Source: Methylovulum sp.
Lineage (GTDB): Bacteria > Pseudomonadota > Gammaproteobacteria > Methylococcales > Methylomonadaceae
DNA: 41,977 bases
Assembly (NCBI GenBank): GCA_030653435.1
Contig: JAURZI010000078.1
Location: 1-41,977, forward strand
Direction of reading: 5' to 3'
A program made the translations under genes and the position numbers. Below the pieces are notes generated by a model, which made no database searches, was not told where the DNA came from, and saw nothing but the letters and a program-made list of their open reading frames with translations. Of this stretch, positions 26,480-34,858 are shown piece by piece (within the stretch, counting starts at the first letter, position 1; each line of letters starts with the position of its first letter).

Positions 26480-28329
26480 AATGCGCCACCGATCAATAAC
26501 TCCACAGTGAGAAGATTTCCGTTAAAAGTAGCCCAGTCCCCTGCGTGTTCTTCTATACGAGCTGAATACCTACTAACACGACCGTCTTCCGCTGTAGATA
26601 TTTCAGCTGAGATATTGCCCGTTCTAAATTTAACACTACCCTTAAAAACGTCGATTGCGCAGTTGAGGAGATAGGTCAATCCATACCCTGGCTCGGTTAT
26701 CTCTATTTCTTCATTTATAACTTCTTGTGACGGAATAAATGACTTTCTTTCAATATCTCTACTCACCCCAGGAAACAAGCAGGCCAGAAACAGCACGTAT
26801 CTTTCTGCGTCTTTTGAGAGCTCAATATCCGTAGCCAATTCAAATATTTGCTCACCGGATACTCTGTTCATGCGCACATCAAAAACGTAGTTTCGTTCCC
26901 TTTCCGCACCGGAGGATCTAACGTTTCGCCCTGCAAGTAGCGCGCTACCAATAGTATCGATCATAGATTGACCGTTATCCCAAAAGGTTATAGTTAGCCT
27001 TTTCTTTTCACGGTCTATCTTATTTTCGCAAAAAGACGCTGCTATTATTAGAGTTGCGCCAGGATGTCTTATTGCATTTGTCATCGCCTCAAATACAATT
27101 CTAGAAGAGACAAGCCCAGCCCCTTGCATCCCTTCAAGGTTCATAGCAAGAAACTCCTTAATTAGCGGCCCTTTCCAACGCTCTGTCTCCACAGTTGTTA
27201 TTGTTTCTCCCGCATATCTCCTATTTATCGGATAGGTAGATATCGAAAAAAACCGATCATTTATGAGCTGACCTTGTACCTTAGATAGCGCGTTGTTATA
27301 TGTAAAATTCTTAATGACCTTATTTTCACCAAAGAACTTGTCGATATCTTCATCAGTACAAAAATAAGAAAAAGGATAGCCAGTACAATCCTTTACAGCA
27401 TCATGAAACCCCCATAGCCTCATAAAATCTCTAACACTTTTATTCTCTGGCAAAAGCAATATTGTACGAAGTGCACGCGATGATCGCCACTCTATAAATG
27501 ACACTAATGCGACTAGTGCAGATACTTCTATGAAACGAACACTTCGGAGATCTAATGTTATGGTTCCCACTCTTGGGCCACAATTGATTGTTCTGCTATC
27601 AATCGCTCTCTCAATTTGAGAAAGCTGAACTTTAGTGGGCAATATCACTTTTGCCGAGCCAAAAGCCGAGATGGATCGAGCAACAAAAGCCGATACTTTA
27701 TCTCTATCTTTAAAGCCACTCGAATCTTCAACTCCTGTGTGACTATCAACACCACTTGGTCTGACAAAGTCAATTGCAGCGTGAACATTGGAATGGTCGA
27801 GCCCCCCGGCCAAAATAACTGGCTTTCTCGAATTGTTAACTAGCTGTTTACTTATTTCCCAGTCATGGGTTAACCCGGTAGCCCCATCAGCACCGGTAGT
27901 AGGATCGTGCGTATCTGTTATAAATGCATCAACTATCGTCTCGAATTTTTCTGCTTCTGCGAATAAGTTCTCAGTGCCAGTTTGCCGGACCACCAAGCTC
28001 TTAATTATAAAACTTCTCGGCTTTGCATTTTTTAACTTTACTAGCTCGGCAAAATCAATTGGCCCATGTAGCTGTATGTGCCCCACACCTAAGTAATCAC
28101 TTAGTTCGATAATGCTCTCAGCAGAATCGAGATAGGTTATTAGAACACCGAACACACCGGCAGGTAACCGGCTTATGACATCTCTAGCATCTTCCTCAGA
28201 AATATCTTCTTTATGCACTGGTAGCCGAAGCGGAAAGCCCAAAAATTTCACACCACAGTCAATTAGCAGTTCAGCTTCGCCCCAATCTCTTATTCCTGCC
28301 ACTTGTACATCTGGGAATGGTAAGTTCAT
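26476..28329 (-). CDS. TrpF-like / STAS-like / GHKL-ATPase fusion, first gene of the KAP operon
   Basis: This 617-residue protein appears to join three modules. Residues 1-225 resemble phosphoribosylanthranilate isomerase (TrpF): HIQLHG (84-89), an aspartate in FITDTHDP (Asp139), and PVILAGGL with GVDSHTGVE (170-200). The catalytic cysteine of the usual KICG motif is replaced (VAGI at 10-13). Residues 250-315 look like a STAS fold (GTITLDLRSVRFIEVSALV). Residues 380-617 are a GHKL ATPase with N-box VFEAMTNAIRH (412-422), DNGQSM (451-456) and GYGLTYLL (548-555). A GGAG ribosome-binding site precedes the start. A ligand-sensing ATP-dependent regulator is plausible; isomerase activity is doubtful. 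Confidence 0.85.
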   Translation of the reverse strand: MNLPFPDVQVAGIRDWGEAELLIDCGVKFLGFPLRLPVHKEDISEEDARDVISRLPAGVFGVLITYLDSAESIIELSDYLGVGHIQLHGPIDFAELVKLKNAKPRSFIIKSLVVRQTGTENLFAEAEKFETIVDAFITDTHDPTTGADGATGLTHDWEISKQLVNNSRKPVILAGGLDHSNVHAAIDFVRPSGVDSHTGVEDSSGFKDRDKVSAFVARSISAFGSAKVILPTKVQLSQIERAIDSRTINCGPRVGTITLDLRSVRFIEVSALVALVSFIEWRSSRALRTILLLPENKSVRDFMRLWGFHDAVKDCTGYPFSYFCTDEDIDKFFGENKVIKNFTYNNALSKVQGQLINDRFFSISTYPINRRYAGETITTVETERWKGPLIKEFLAMNLEGMQGAGLVSSRIVFEAMTNAIRHPGATLIIAASFCENKIDREKKRLTITFWDNGQSMIDTIGSALLAGRNVRSSGAERERNYVFDVRMNRVSGEQIFELATDIELSKDAERYVLFLACLFPGVSRDIERKSFIPSQEVINEEIEITEPGYGLTYLLNCAIDVFKGSVKFRTGNISAEISTAEDGRVSRYSARIEEHAGDWATFNGNLLTVELLIGGAL

Positions 28330-28425
28330 TATTTCTCCATTAAATGCACTACGGATGCTGTTTTTAGCATATCTGTTAAATTAACTTTTCCTGGGTAAGC
28401 GTAAAATCGTGCGGAAAACCAGAAA

Positions 28426-28512
28426 TTAAGAATTTTTAGCCTCGTGTGGAAACTCGACACCATAATTAAAAAAGTCATCATCAAAATCAGAATGTCCAGT
28501 AAACTTTTTCAT
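28426..28512 (-). other. Short possible coding remnant between the KAP operon and the ISAzo13 fragment
   Basis: The minus strand encodes 28 residues beginning MKKFTGHSDFDDDFFNYG and ending at 28426. The same frame is open about 16 codons further upstream. The composition looks protein-like but matches nothing I know. It may be the 3' remnant of a gene lost when this junction formed. The rest of 28330-28700 holds nothing else I can identify apart from the presumed promoter of the KAP operon. Confidence 0.3.
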
Positions 28513-28699
28513 GATGCCTGATTTGAACGGTTTGGGTCTTATCTTGTGTAATTCAGCTTGAAATTTTTACCACTAATCAGCAGCATCTTTTCCAGTAAAT
28601 TTCGACTACGAGATTTTTAAAATCAATGGGATAACAAAATGTGCTGGTAAGTTTTGACGCTCTTTTCTTGCTAAAACTGGCAAATTTTCCACGCTGTTT

Positions 28700-29269
28700 T
28701 ACAGGCCTCTGCATTCACTCGCCTGATGTTTTCAAAGATGGCATCGGTTTCGGGTGTTTTTTTTGGACTTTTGTTTTCGCCACCGTACGCAAGCGATAGC
28801 CCTGACGGTTCAGGATGTTTGAAATCGTGCGTACCGTCGGCAACGCCTCAACTGCCCAGCCTTTTTCCAGCAGGGCATCGTACACGACTTTTGCCGTCAT
28901 ATGGGTATACAGCAAAGTCGTCCGCAAGCTAGATTCTGACTCGCTTTGTGGTTCCATGATCGCAATGATGTCAGCCAGCAGCTTAGGGTGTTTCACTTCC
29001 GTCGAAGGTTTAAGCCGAAGAGATAGGTCATTTATGCAGGTAATGCCGGTCTTAAACTCGTTGATGCCTACCTCAACGGTGGCTCGGTTCCAACCAAACA
29101 CATCTTCGGCGACACGGTGCTTTCCGTCCAGCAGGGACAAGGTGACATCGCCCATTGCACAGCGCCTGCCAGAGCCAGGGATCAAGTCAACCAAGCGTGA
29201 AACCAAAGCCACCACTTCTTTAGAAATTCCGTTTCGTTCAATGGTTGCTGTTTTCATCTGTGGGCTCAA
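28700..29269 (-). pseudogene. ISAzo13-family transposase fragment (frameshifted and truncated)
   Basis: The reading frame from 29269 encodes 184 residues that look like the N-terminal half of an ISAzo13-type transposase (INDLSLRLKPSTEVKHPKLLADI, TLLYTHMTAKVVYDALLEKGW, TISNILNRQGYRLRTVAKTKVQKK). At a run of eight A residues (28755-28762) the frame slips: the open frame ends HPKPMPSL, while the other frame continues TPETDAIFENIRRVNAEA, as expected for the family. Sequence similarity then stops near 28700, so the catalytic domain is missing. The slippery A-run could in principle allow translational frameshifting, but the truncation makes the gene non-functional. Confidence 0.8.
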
Positions 29270-29385
29270 TTATTACATTTAGTTGTCATTGTACGCGGTA
29301 TCTTGGTTATTGCTGCTTCCCTTACATAAAAATAACAAACATACTTCGTTAGACGTTACCAAAGCAGACAAATTTCTTGATTTGT

Positions 29386-30894
29386 TCAACCCTCATAAAC
29401 ATCATCCTGCATAATCAAAAACAACACCCAAGAAAACTCTCCGGTGCTGATTTTTGACCCGCAATAACCGCATTCGGCGGTTTGCCCCATATTGTCGGCG
29501 GGTGCGCCGCATTGAGGGCAACTGGTCAGGCTATACGTTGAAGTGTGGGCGGCTTTACCCGTGCGGCGGACGAATGTCCAGTATTCGCTATAACTGCGGC
29601 GGTTGCGTTTGGAACCGCCGATGATTTTGCCATTGGAATCTTCGGTGTAATCGAAACATGAGGCAAAAATTCTCACGGTGATGGCTTCGTAATATTTATC
29701 CAGATCGATTTTGGCGGGCACGACTTGGCTGATGGTGATGTCGTCCAAACGGTTATGCCAATCATGCTCGGCGTATAAAGCCAGCCAAAATGAATTGGCT
29801 TCATACAAACGATCTGACAACAAATGCCGCACACCTTGCCAATCGCGCTTGCTCCAATGTTCGTAAATGCTCAGGAAATAGGCTTTCACGATGTCATCGG
29901 CAAAGGGTCGCCAAAAACTGTCCCAATCCGGTAATGATTGCTGTTGGATGAAACATTGCATTTGTTCCGCCAAGTCGTCCTGCTTGATGGTCAGGCGTTG
30001 TGTGCCTTGTTCCTCGGCATAAGCAACCAAATCACTCGCCGCTAAGGCAGTCGCCCGAAGTACCACGCGCTTGCCTAAATACCATTGTTTTTCACCTTTA
30101 TTGATGACCGTGCCGCAATGTCCGCATTCGCCGGAATCAGTGAAGTGCGCGGGTGCACCGCATTGTGGGCAGCATAAGGTTTGCATTTTGTCAGGTTCGG
30201 CGGACAGCAAGCCTTTTTGCCGATAAAACAACCAGCGTTCGGTGACGGCGTAGCGCGTGGCTTTGTTTTGTTGATGAAGGGTGTAATTGGCATCGATGAC
30301 TAAGCTGATGCTTTCGGTATCCATGCCTTGGGTGCTGATGCTTTCCCATTGGATACCATTAATGACGATCTCGTTGACCGTCCACAACGCAGCCTTTTCA
30401 AAATGCTGTTGCAGTTCGGTGCTGAGGAAGGGGCTGATATAGCTGTACTCAGGATGAGTGGAGTAGCCGTAATACTTGGTGTATAGCGAATGGACAAAGT
30501 CGATAAATATAATGGCTGAGAAGTTGGGGTCGTTTTGTTTGAGCAAGTCCAATGCTTGTTTTATAGTGCTTTGTTGCCGTGCCTTGTTAATAATCGTCGG
30601 GGCGGCAACAAAGGATTGTGTGGCGTTTTGGTATTTGAAAATGATGACGATGATTATCACTAAAATAACCAAAACAACGAATAAAGTCGCGGGATTACTG
30701 TTACCTGAACCCATGCTATGGCTAGCACCATTCGAGAAAGAAGGTCTGTAGGAAAATGAACTTGAACTATGTGAATGGGAGCTAGATGAGCTATGTCCCG
30801 AACTGGAATGCCCTCCGCCAGGCCGTGCTTCAGCAAAGTTAAAACAGGTCATAAGACTCAGCAATAACAACCAAATAAAAACCATCGCTTTCAT
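29386..30894 (-). CDS. Zinc-ribbon membrane protein with Tim44-like region
   Basis: The 502-residue protein has a signal peptide (about 1-23), a Ser/His-rich low-complexity linker (about 27-65) and one strong membrane helix (about 70-87). A cytoplasmic part follows that resembles a Tim44-like domain, then a zinc ribbon (CPQCGAP..CGHCG near 243-260), a second alpha/beta region and a second zinc ribbon (CPQCGAP..CGYCG near 462-482). Such proteins occur next to TPM-domain and SPFH-domain genes and may form a membrane quality-control or stress module. Its start overlaps the upstream TPM gene stop (ATGA), so they are one operon. The function is otherwise unknown. Confidence 0.75.
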   Translation of the reverse strand: MKAMVFIWLLLLSLMTCFNFAEARPGGGHSSSGHSSSSSHSHSSSSFSYRPSFSNGASHSMGSGNSNPATLFVVLVILVIIIVIIFKYQNATQSFVAAPTIINKARQQSTIKQALDLLKQNDPNFSAIIFIDFVHSLYTKYYGYSTHPEYSYISPFLSTELQQHFEKAALWTVNEIVINGIQWESISTQGMDTESISLVIDANYTLHQQNKATRYAVTERWLFYRQKGLLSAEPDKMQTLCCPQCGAPAHFTDSGECGHCGTVINKGEKQWYLGKRVVLRATALAASDLVAYAEEQGTQRLTIKQDDLAEQMQCFIQQQSLPDWDSFWRPFADDIVKAYFLSIYEHWSKRDWQGVRHLLSDRLYEANSFWLALYAEHDWHNRLDDITISQVVPAKIDLDKYYEAITVRIFASCFDYTEDSNGKIIGGSKRNRRSYSEYWTFVRRTGKAAHTSTYSLTSCPQCGAPADNMGQTAECGYCGSKISTGEFSWVLFLIMQDDVYEG

Positions 30895-31514
30895 AAATCC
30901 ACATCCAAATCATTAGGCAGTTCGTTGATGTCATTTGCAATAGGTGGCAAATAACGGTTAAACACGGGCTGGCTTTTTTCCAATCGGGCGATTAGCGCAT
31001 CTAACGGCTTGCGTTCACGAAAAATACCCTGAAAATCAACGCGTAAATCTTGCCATTCCGAAGCGGGCAAGGCCATTTCCGCGCCTTTGTCTGCCAGTAA
31101 AACCACCCGTTTTTCTAACCACGACACATAAACCAACATACCCATTTTGGCTTGGGTATGTTGAATGCCCCCTTTTTGAAAAATCGCCCGCGCCATGATC
31201 TCGACGCTTTTTTCCAATCGTGCTTTTTTAATGCTTAAGCGTGTCAGCAAGGGCAGATGAGCGAGTGCAAAACCGGACAAAAATGCGGCGATAGGTGTGG
31301 CATACACTATTTCATCGTTAAATAATTCGGGTGCGAACATTACGTAGGTAAAGCCTAACCAAGCACCAAAAATCCCCCAAATCCAAGCAATGTCAAGGTA
31401 ATCCGCCGAGCGTGGACGCAACACTACGACCATTTCAATTTGGGAGTTTTTTTCAATGAGCTTAATGGTTTCCCAAAGCTGTGTTTGCAGTTCTGTTGTT
31501 AAGGCTTTTTTCAT
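30891..31514 (-). CDS. TPM-domain membrane protein
   Basis: From the ATG at 31514 the protein has 207 residues. An N-terminal TPM (TLP18.3/Psb32/MOLO-1) type segment (LWETIKLIEKNSQIEMVVVLRPRSADY) is followed by two membrane helices (about 44-92). The second TPM-like half then contains the characteristic VSWLEKRVVLLADKGAEMALP. TPM proteins in bacteria often sit beside zinc-ribbon or LemA-type membrane proteins, with unclear function. The longer open frame reaching 31682 overlaps the divergent SPFH gene and is not protein-like at its N-terminus. The gene is coupled to the zinc-ribbon protein gene downstream. Confidence 0.82.
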   Translation of the reverse strand: MKKALTTELQTQLWETIKLIEKNSQIEMVVVLRPRSADYLDIAWIWGIFGAWLGFTYVMFAPELFNDEIVYATPIAAFLSGFALAHLPLLTRLSIKKARLEKSVEIMARAIFQKGGIQHTQAKMGMLVYVSWLEKRVVLLADKGAEMALPASEWQDLRVDFQGIFRERKPLDALIARLEKSQPVFNRYLPPIANDINELPNDLDVDL

Positions 31515-31572
31515 AGGTCTTAGGCACCGTAGGCTATAATCACAATTTTTTACGCTAGTGAGGAATCCAACA

Positions 31573-32595
31573 ATGGGACTATTTGACGGTTTAAAACGCC
31601 AATTACGGTCGGTGATCGAATGGGAAAATCCAGCACCAAACGCCTTGTTTGAACAATGGACCGACAACGGCGATGAAATCAAAAACGCTTCAACCTTAAT
31701 CGTCGGTCCAGGCCAAGGCTGTATTTTTGTTTACCAAGGCAAAGTGCAAGCAGTTTACCAAGACGAAGGTTCGGTCAATCTCAAAACCGATAATATCCCA
31801 TTTTGGACGACCATCACCAAATTCATGCAGTTTTTTGAAAGCGAGCATAAGGTCGGCATTTATTTTTTCCGCAAGACCGTCATTCTCGATCAAAAATGGG
31901 GAACAACGTCGTTAATCAAATACTTAGACCCTACTTACAAGTTTCCGGTAGGTCTCAGGGCGTTTGGTAATTATAGTTACCGTATCAAAGAAGCCGGGAG
32001 TTTTTTCGTTAATGTCGTAGGTAGTCATGGTGTGTTTACTACCGAAACCATGCGTAGCGTCATTGTCTCGCGGCTCAATCAACCATTAGCGGATTTTCTC
32101 GCCACCAGCCATTTTGGTTATCTTGATATTGATGCCAACCGTGAGGAAATTGCCGAAGGCGTGCGCGAAAAAATGGCGGCGATATTTGCCGATCTGGGAT
32201 TTGAAATCACCGACTTTAGAATCGAAGGCACGGACTTTGACGAGGAAACCTTAAAACGCATCAACCGCATCGCCGATATGACCGCCGAAGCACAAGCCGC
32301 GCAAGCTGTGGGTTTGGATTATGCAAAAATTCAGCAACTGGAAGCTTTGCGGGAAGCCGCGCGTAACGAAGGCGGCGGGGCGGGAATGGGCATGGGTTTA
32401 GGTGCGGGTATCAGTTTTGGGCAAAACATCGCCCAATCTATGAATCCCAACATGACAGCGTCAACTCCAGCATCGACAACTGCTGCTGTTGATCCAGCGG
32501 AAAAATTGGCGCAATTGAAAAAACTGTTTGAAGCAGAATTGATTACCGCTGATGAATACGCAGCTAAGAAAAAGGCAATTCTTGACGCGTTTTGA
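31573..32595 (+). CDS. SPFH-domain protein with C-terminal SHOCT motif
   Basis: The 340-residue protein starts MGLFDGLKRQLRSVIEWEN with GAGGA just upstream. It has an SPFH/prohibitin-like domain (about 30-240), a Gly/Met-rich linker (GAGMGMGLGAG), and a C-terminal SHOCT motif (EKLAQLKKLFEAELITADEYAAKKKAIL), a short domain often linked to oligomerisation. This architecture matches bacterial proteins annotated as SPFH or virion-core-like. It is divergent from the TPM/zinc-ribbon operon across only 58 bases, so the three genes probably share regulation. It is likely a membrane-surface scaffold; there is no membrane helix, so the location is inferred from the family. Confidence 0.88.
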   Translation: MGLFDGLKRQLRSVIEWENPAPNALFEQWTDNGDEIKNASTLIVGPGQGCIFVYQGKVQAVYQDEGSVNLKTDNIPFWTTITKFMQFFESEHKVGIYFFRKTVILDQKWGTTSLIKYLDPTYKFPVGLRAFGNYSYRIKEAGSFFVNVVGSHGVFTTETMRSVIVSRLNQPLADFLATSHFGYLDIDANREEIAEGVREKMAAIFADLGFEITDFRIEGTDFDEETLKRINRIADMTAEAQAAQAVGLDYAKIQQLEALREAARNEGGGAGMGMGLGAGISFGQNIAQSMNPNMTASTPASTTAAVDPAEKLAQLKKLFEAELITADEYAAKKKAILDAF

Positions 32596-32635
32596 TGATG
32601 GTAGATAAAAATGGCTTAAATTCTTCCGCGCTGAA

Positions 32636-32662
32636 GCCGACGAAGCAATGCACTTCGTCGGC
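32636..32662. terminator. Hairpin after the SPFH gene, possible terminator
   Basis: A perfect 10-bp stem, GCCGACGAAG and CTTCGTCGGC, encloses a 7-base loop between the convergent SPFH and CBASS effector genes. No good T-run follows on either strand, so intrinsic termination is possible but weak. Confidence 0.45.
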
Positions 32663-32771
32663 ACTAGCAAAAACAGACTATCGATTTGGCATGGAAAGAT
32701 GAGCTGCCATTGCCACCAACAAACTAACACTGGTGGCTAAATTGTATTCGCATTCAGTGTAAATGGAAGCT

Positions 32772-34376
32772 TTATACTTGATTAATTACACATCGATTCT
32801 CTGAATTTGCAATAAGTAGTATTGGTTTCATTGATTGCTCGCAGAAATCATACACAAGCATATCTGCATGATGACTGTCAAAAGCTTGGCCGAAGAAGAC
32901 ACATGCGGCATTCGACGCGCATGGGAAAAGGTGAATTTTACTCACAGACTTCTTGTCTTTTAAAAAGTGCATTAGTCCTTGCACACTACTAGTAAAAGCA
33001 CACCCATCGTCCGGATGGCCTAATGCACCATTACCCATATACTCAGGATATGCCTTAATAATAATGTGTTTTGCGCCAATTGACTCAGCAATTTCCTGTC
33101 GAGCTCTTATCAAGCTTTCAGGTTCTGCTGTTAATGCTAAAGTGATTAAGACTTCATTCTCGCTATCGGCTAAGTCTTCCAATCCGTTAATGGAGTAAAA
33201 ACTTCCTATGGGTTTTTCTAGCGGCCAGCACCATTGACCACTATCCCTATATTTGAGCATAGGGATAATATTATTTTTGTTCCCGAGCATTGCACCGAGC
33301 GCAATCAAATACGGCATCAATCCGAATGCAAATAGCCCGGCCCTATATCGAGAGGAATGCGTTTGACTTAGAATTTTTTCAGCCGTAATCGAAACACTGT
33401 GTCTAAGAACTTGCTGCGCAACTTCCGGGTTTGTTTCCCTCAATATCGTCTCATTGTCACTTATGTCATTTAATTGAGAGTGCATACGGCAACGGATAGG
33501 GGCAAGCGATTGAGCAATTTGTAAATTTGATGGTGCGGAAATTACTTGACGATGAACGGGCCAAAGTACAGAAAATACAGGAATGGGTTGATAGCCGAGT
33601 CCATCCAAGAGATTGTTAGCAACAGCGCAAAACTCTCTTCGCATTTCCGAAAGGCGATAGGCAGGGTAATCTGCTGCTGCAACTTTATCAATTAAGCGAT
33701 GATGCTTATCGCATAGTAGTAATATGTTGCCAGGATCATCAGACAGCTTTTCAGATAGTGCAATTACACCTCTAGCACCTTGCTCCGAGGAAGCAATATT
33801 ATGGGCCAAGTAAGAAAAGTTCCCTTCCGTATTGGTAAGATCGTCAATACCAAGGTTTTGCCCACACCCAGCAAACATACATCTTCCGTGACTATCGAGC
33901 ATTACTTTTCGTTTGGTATCAGCAGAAAATGAATCCCCTCGACCTACTTTTTTTGAGTTTTTCTCAATCCGATCAAAAAAAACTCTAATATCTTCAAGAG
34001 TAAATTTTGTAGTTTGACCTTGAACTCTACTCCAAATATTATTTATTTTTTCTGTTGATTGTATTTCTTCTTGACTAAATACGTTACCCTGATAACAGCA
34101 AAATAGAATTTGGCCATTATTTCTAGCTAAAAATTCAATTGCCTTAACGCTATCATTAACGGATAAGCAAAATCTCAGTATCGATAGCACATGATCATCA
34201 TGCAGCAGCAATATTAAAATAGCTTTTACACCTTCATCAATTAGAATCGCTACATCCGACCACTCAGAAGTAGATGACACTAATCTGATATGAGTTTCAA
34301 CGAGCGCCAAGTCTTCGATTGGGGCATGCAAAGCTTGATTCATTAAGTTTTTAGTACTGTTATCCATGATGATCAC
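32772..34376 (-). CDS. cap5: CBASS effector: HNH nuclease with SAVED domain (Cap5-like)
   Basis: This 534-residue effector would degrade DNA when its SAVED domain binds the cyclic nucleotide made by the CD-NTase. The HNH region is at about 150-235, with Cys166 and Cys171, His192 (LAHNI), Asn217, Cys222 and His225-His226 (LLCDKHHRLID). The SAVED domain fills about 270-534, ending with IHLFPCASNAACVFFG and DMLVYDF. Unlike the usual ~400-residue HNH-SAVED proteins it has an additional ~145-residue N-terminal region. The GTG start shares bases with the upstream stop; an ATG at 34367 is an alternative. It is the last gene of the operon. Confidence 0.9.
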   Translation of the reverse strand: MIIMDNSTKNLMNQALHAPIEDLALVETHIRLVSSTSEWSDVAILIDEGVKAILILLLHDDHVLSILRFCLSVNDSVKAIEFLARNNGQILFCCYQGNVFSQEEIQSTEKINNIWSRVQGQTTKFTLEDIRVFFDRIEKNSKKVGRGDSFSADTKRKVMLDSHGRCMFAGCGQNLGIDDLTNTEGNFSYLAHNIASSEQGARGVIALSEKLSDDPGNILLLCDKHHRLIDKVAAADYPAYRLSEMRREFCAVANNLLDGLGYQPIPVFSVLWPVHRQVISAPSNLQIAQSLAPIRCRMHSQLNDISDNETILRETNPEVAQQVLRHSVSITAEKILSQTHSSRYRAGLFAFGLMPYLIALGAMLGNKNNIIPMLKYRDSGQWCWPLEKPIGSFYSINGLEDLADSENEVLITLALTAEPESLIRARQEIAESIGAKHIIIKAYPEYMGNGALGHPDDGCAFTSSVQGLMHFLKDKKSVSKIHLFPCASNAACVFFGQAFDSHHADMLVYDFCEQSMKPILLIANSENRCVINQV

Positions 34377-34858
34377 GATTCCATAATCAATTTTGTAAAA
34401 CCAAAGCTAGTTCGGACGAACACACGAATCTCCTTAGTCCCGACAATTACGAAAAATAACTGTCTGCCGGGATTTTTTCCAATGCAAGACAACCAATCCA
34501 TCTTGTCGATTAGTGAAGGCGTAGGTATTAGTTCTGGATGTGTGTGCCAAGTACCCAAATAAATTGATGTACCGCCTGATTCAACAAAAGCTAGGTCAAC
34601 AGCTTTTTGATGATTTCTGTCTCGCAACAAGAAACTATATCTTGTGCTTCTGTCGTTGGGAAATGGAGTGGTTATAGATTCGACCCAGTACTCATCTTTG
34701 ATTTCCGAGCAAGAGCCTATGATTACCCCAAATTTCTCGTGATCCCTTGCGTTGATCTGTCTGTGGTTTTTCCATACTGCCAGCGCGTCTTTGGAAATGT
34801 TCAATGAGATGCCACCATTTTTAAAGATTGCGTTTTCATCACCCATGGCAGATGTCAC
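34373..34858 (-). CDS. cap3: CBASS JAB/JAMM isopeptidase (Cap3)
   Basis: The protein of up to 161 residues is a Zn-dependent protease of the JAB/JAMM type. Glu41 lies in EKFGVIIGS, and the HxH..D motif is in GTWHTHPELIPTPSLIDKMD (His105, His107, Ser115, Asp118). In type II CBASS, Cap3 removes the CD-NTase from its conjugation partners, opposing Cap2. The start is ambiguous: the ATG at 34858 overlaps the cap2 end by 20 bases and the ATG at 34846 by 8. Its stop overlaps the effector start. Gene order and motifs leave little doubt about the assignment. Confidence 0.92.
   Translation of the reverse strand: MTSAMGDENAIFKNGGISLNISKDALAVWKNHRQINARDHEKFGVIIGSCSEIKDEYWVESITTPFPNDRSTRYSFLLRDRNHQKAVDLAFVESGGTSIYLGTWHTHPELIPTPSLIDKMDWLSCIGKNPGRQLFFVIVGTKEIRVFVRTSFGFTKLIMES

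Noticed and set aside
22325-28329. QatABCD system
   Set aside because: A KAP NTPase is shared, but no QueC-like or TatD-like protein is present; the partners are TrpF/GHKL and PRTase-like proteins instead.
26476-28329. Genuine tryptophan biosynthesis gene trpF
   Set aside because: The catalytic cysteine is missing, the barrel is fused to STAS and GHKL modules, and no other trp gene is near.
31515-31682. Upstream extension of the TPM-domain protein
   Set aside because: The extension overlaps the divergent SPFH gene and its start, and has no family-like residues; the ATG at 31514 fits better.
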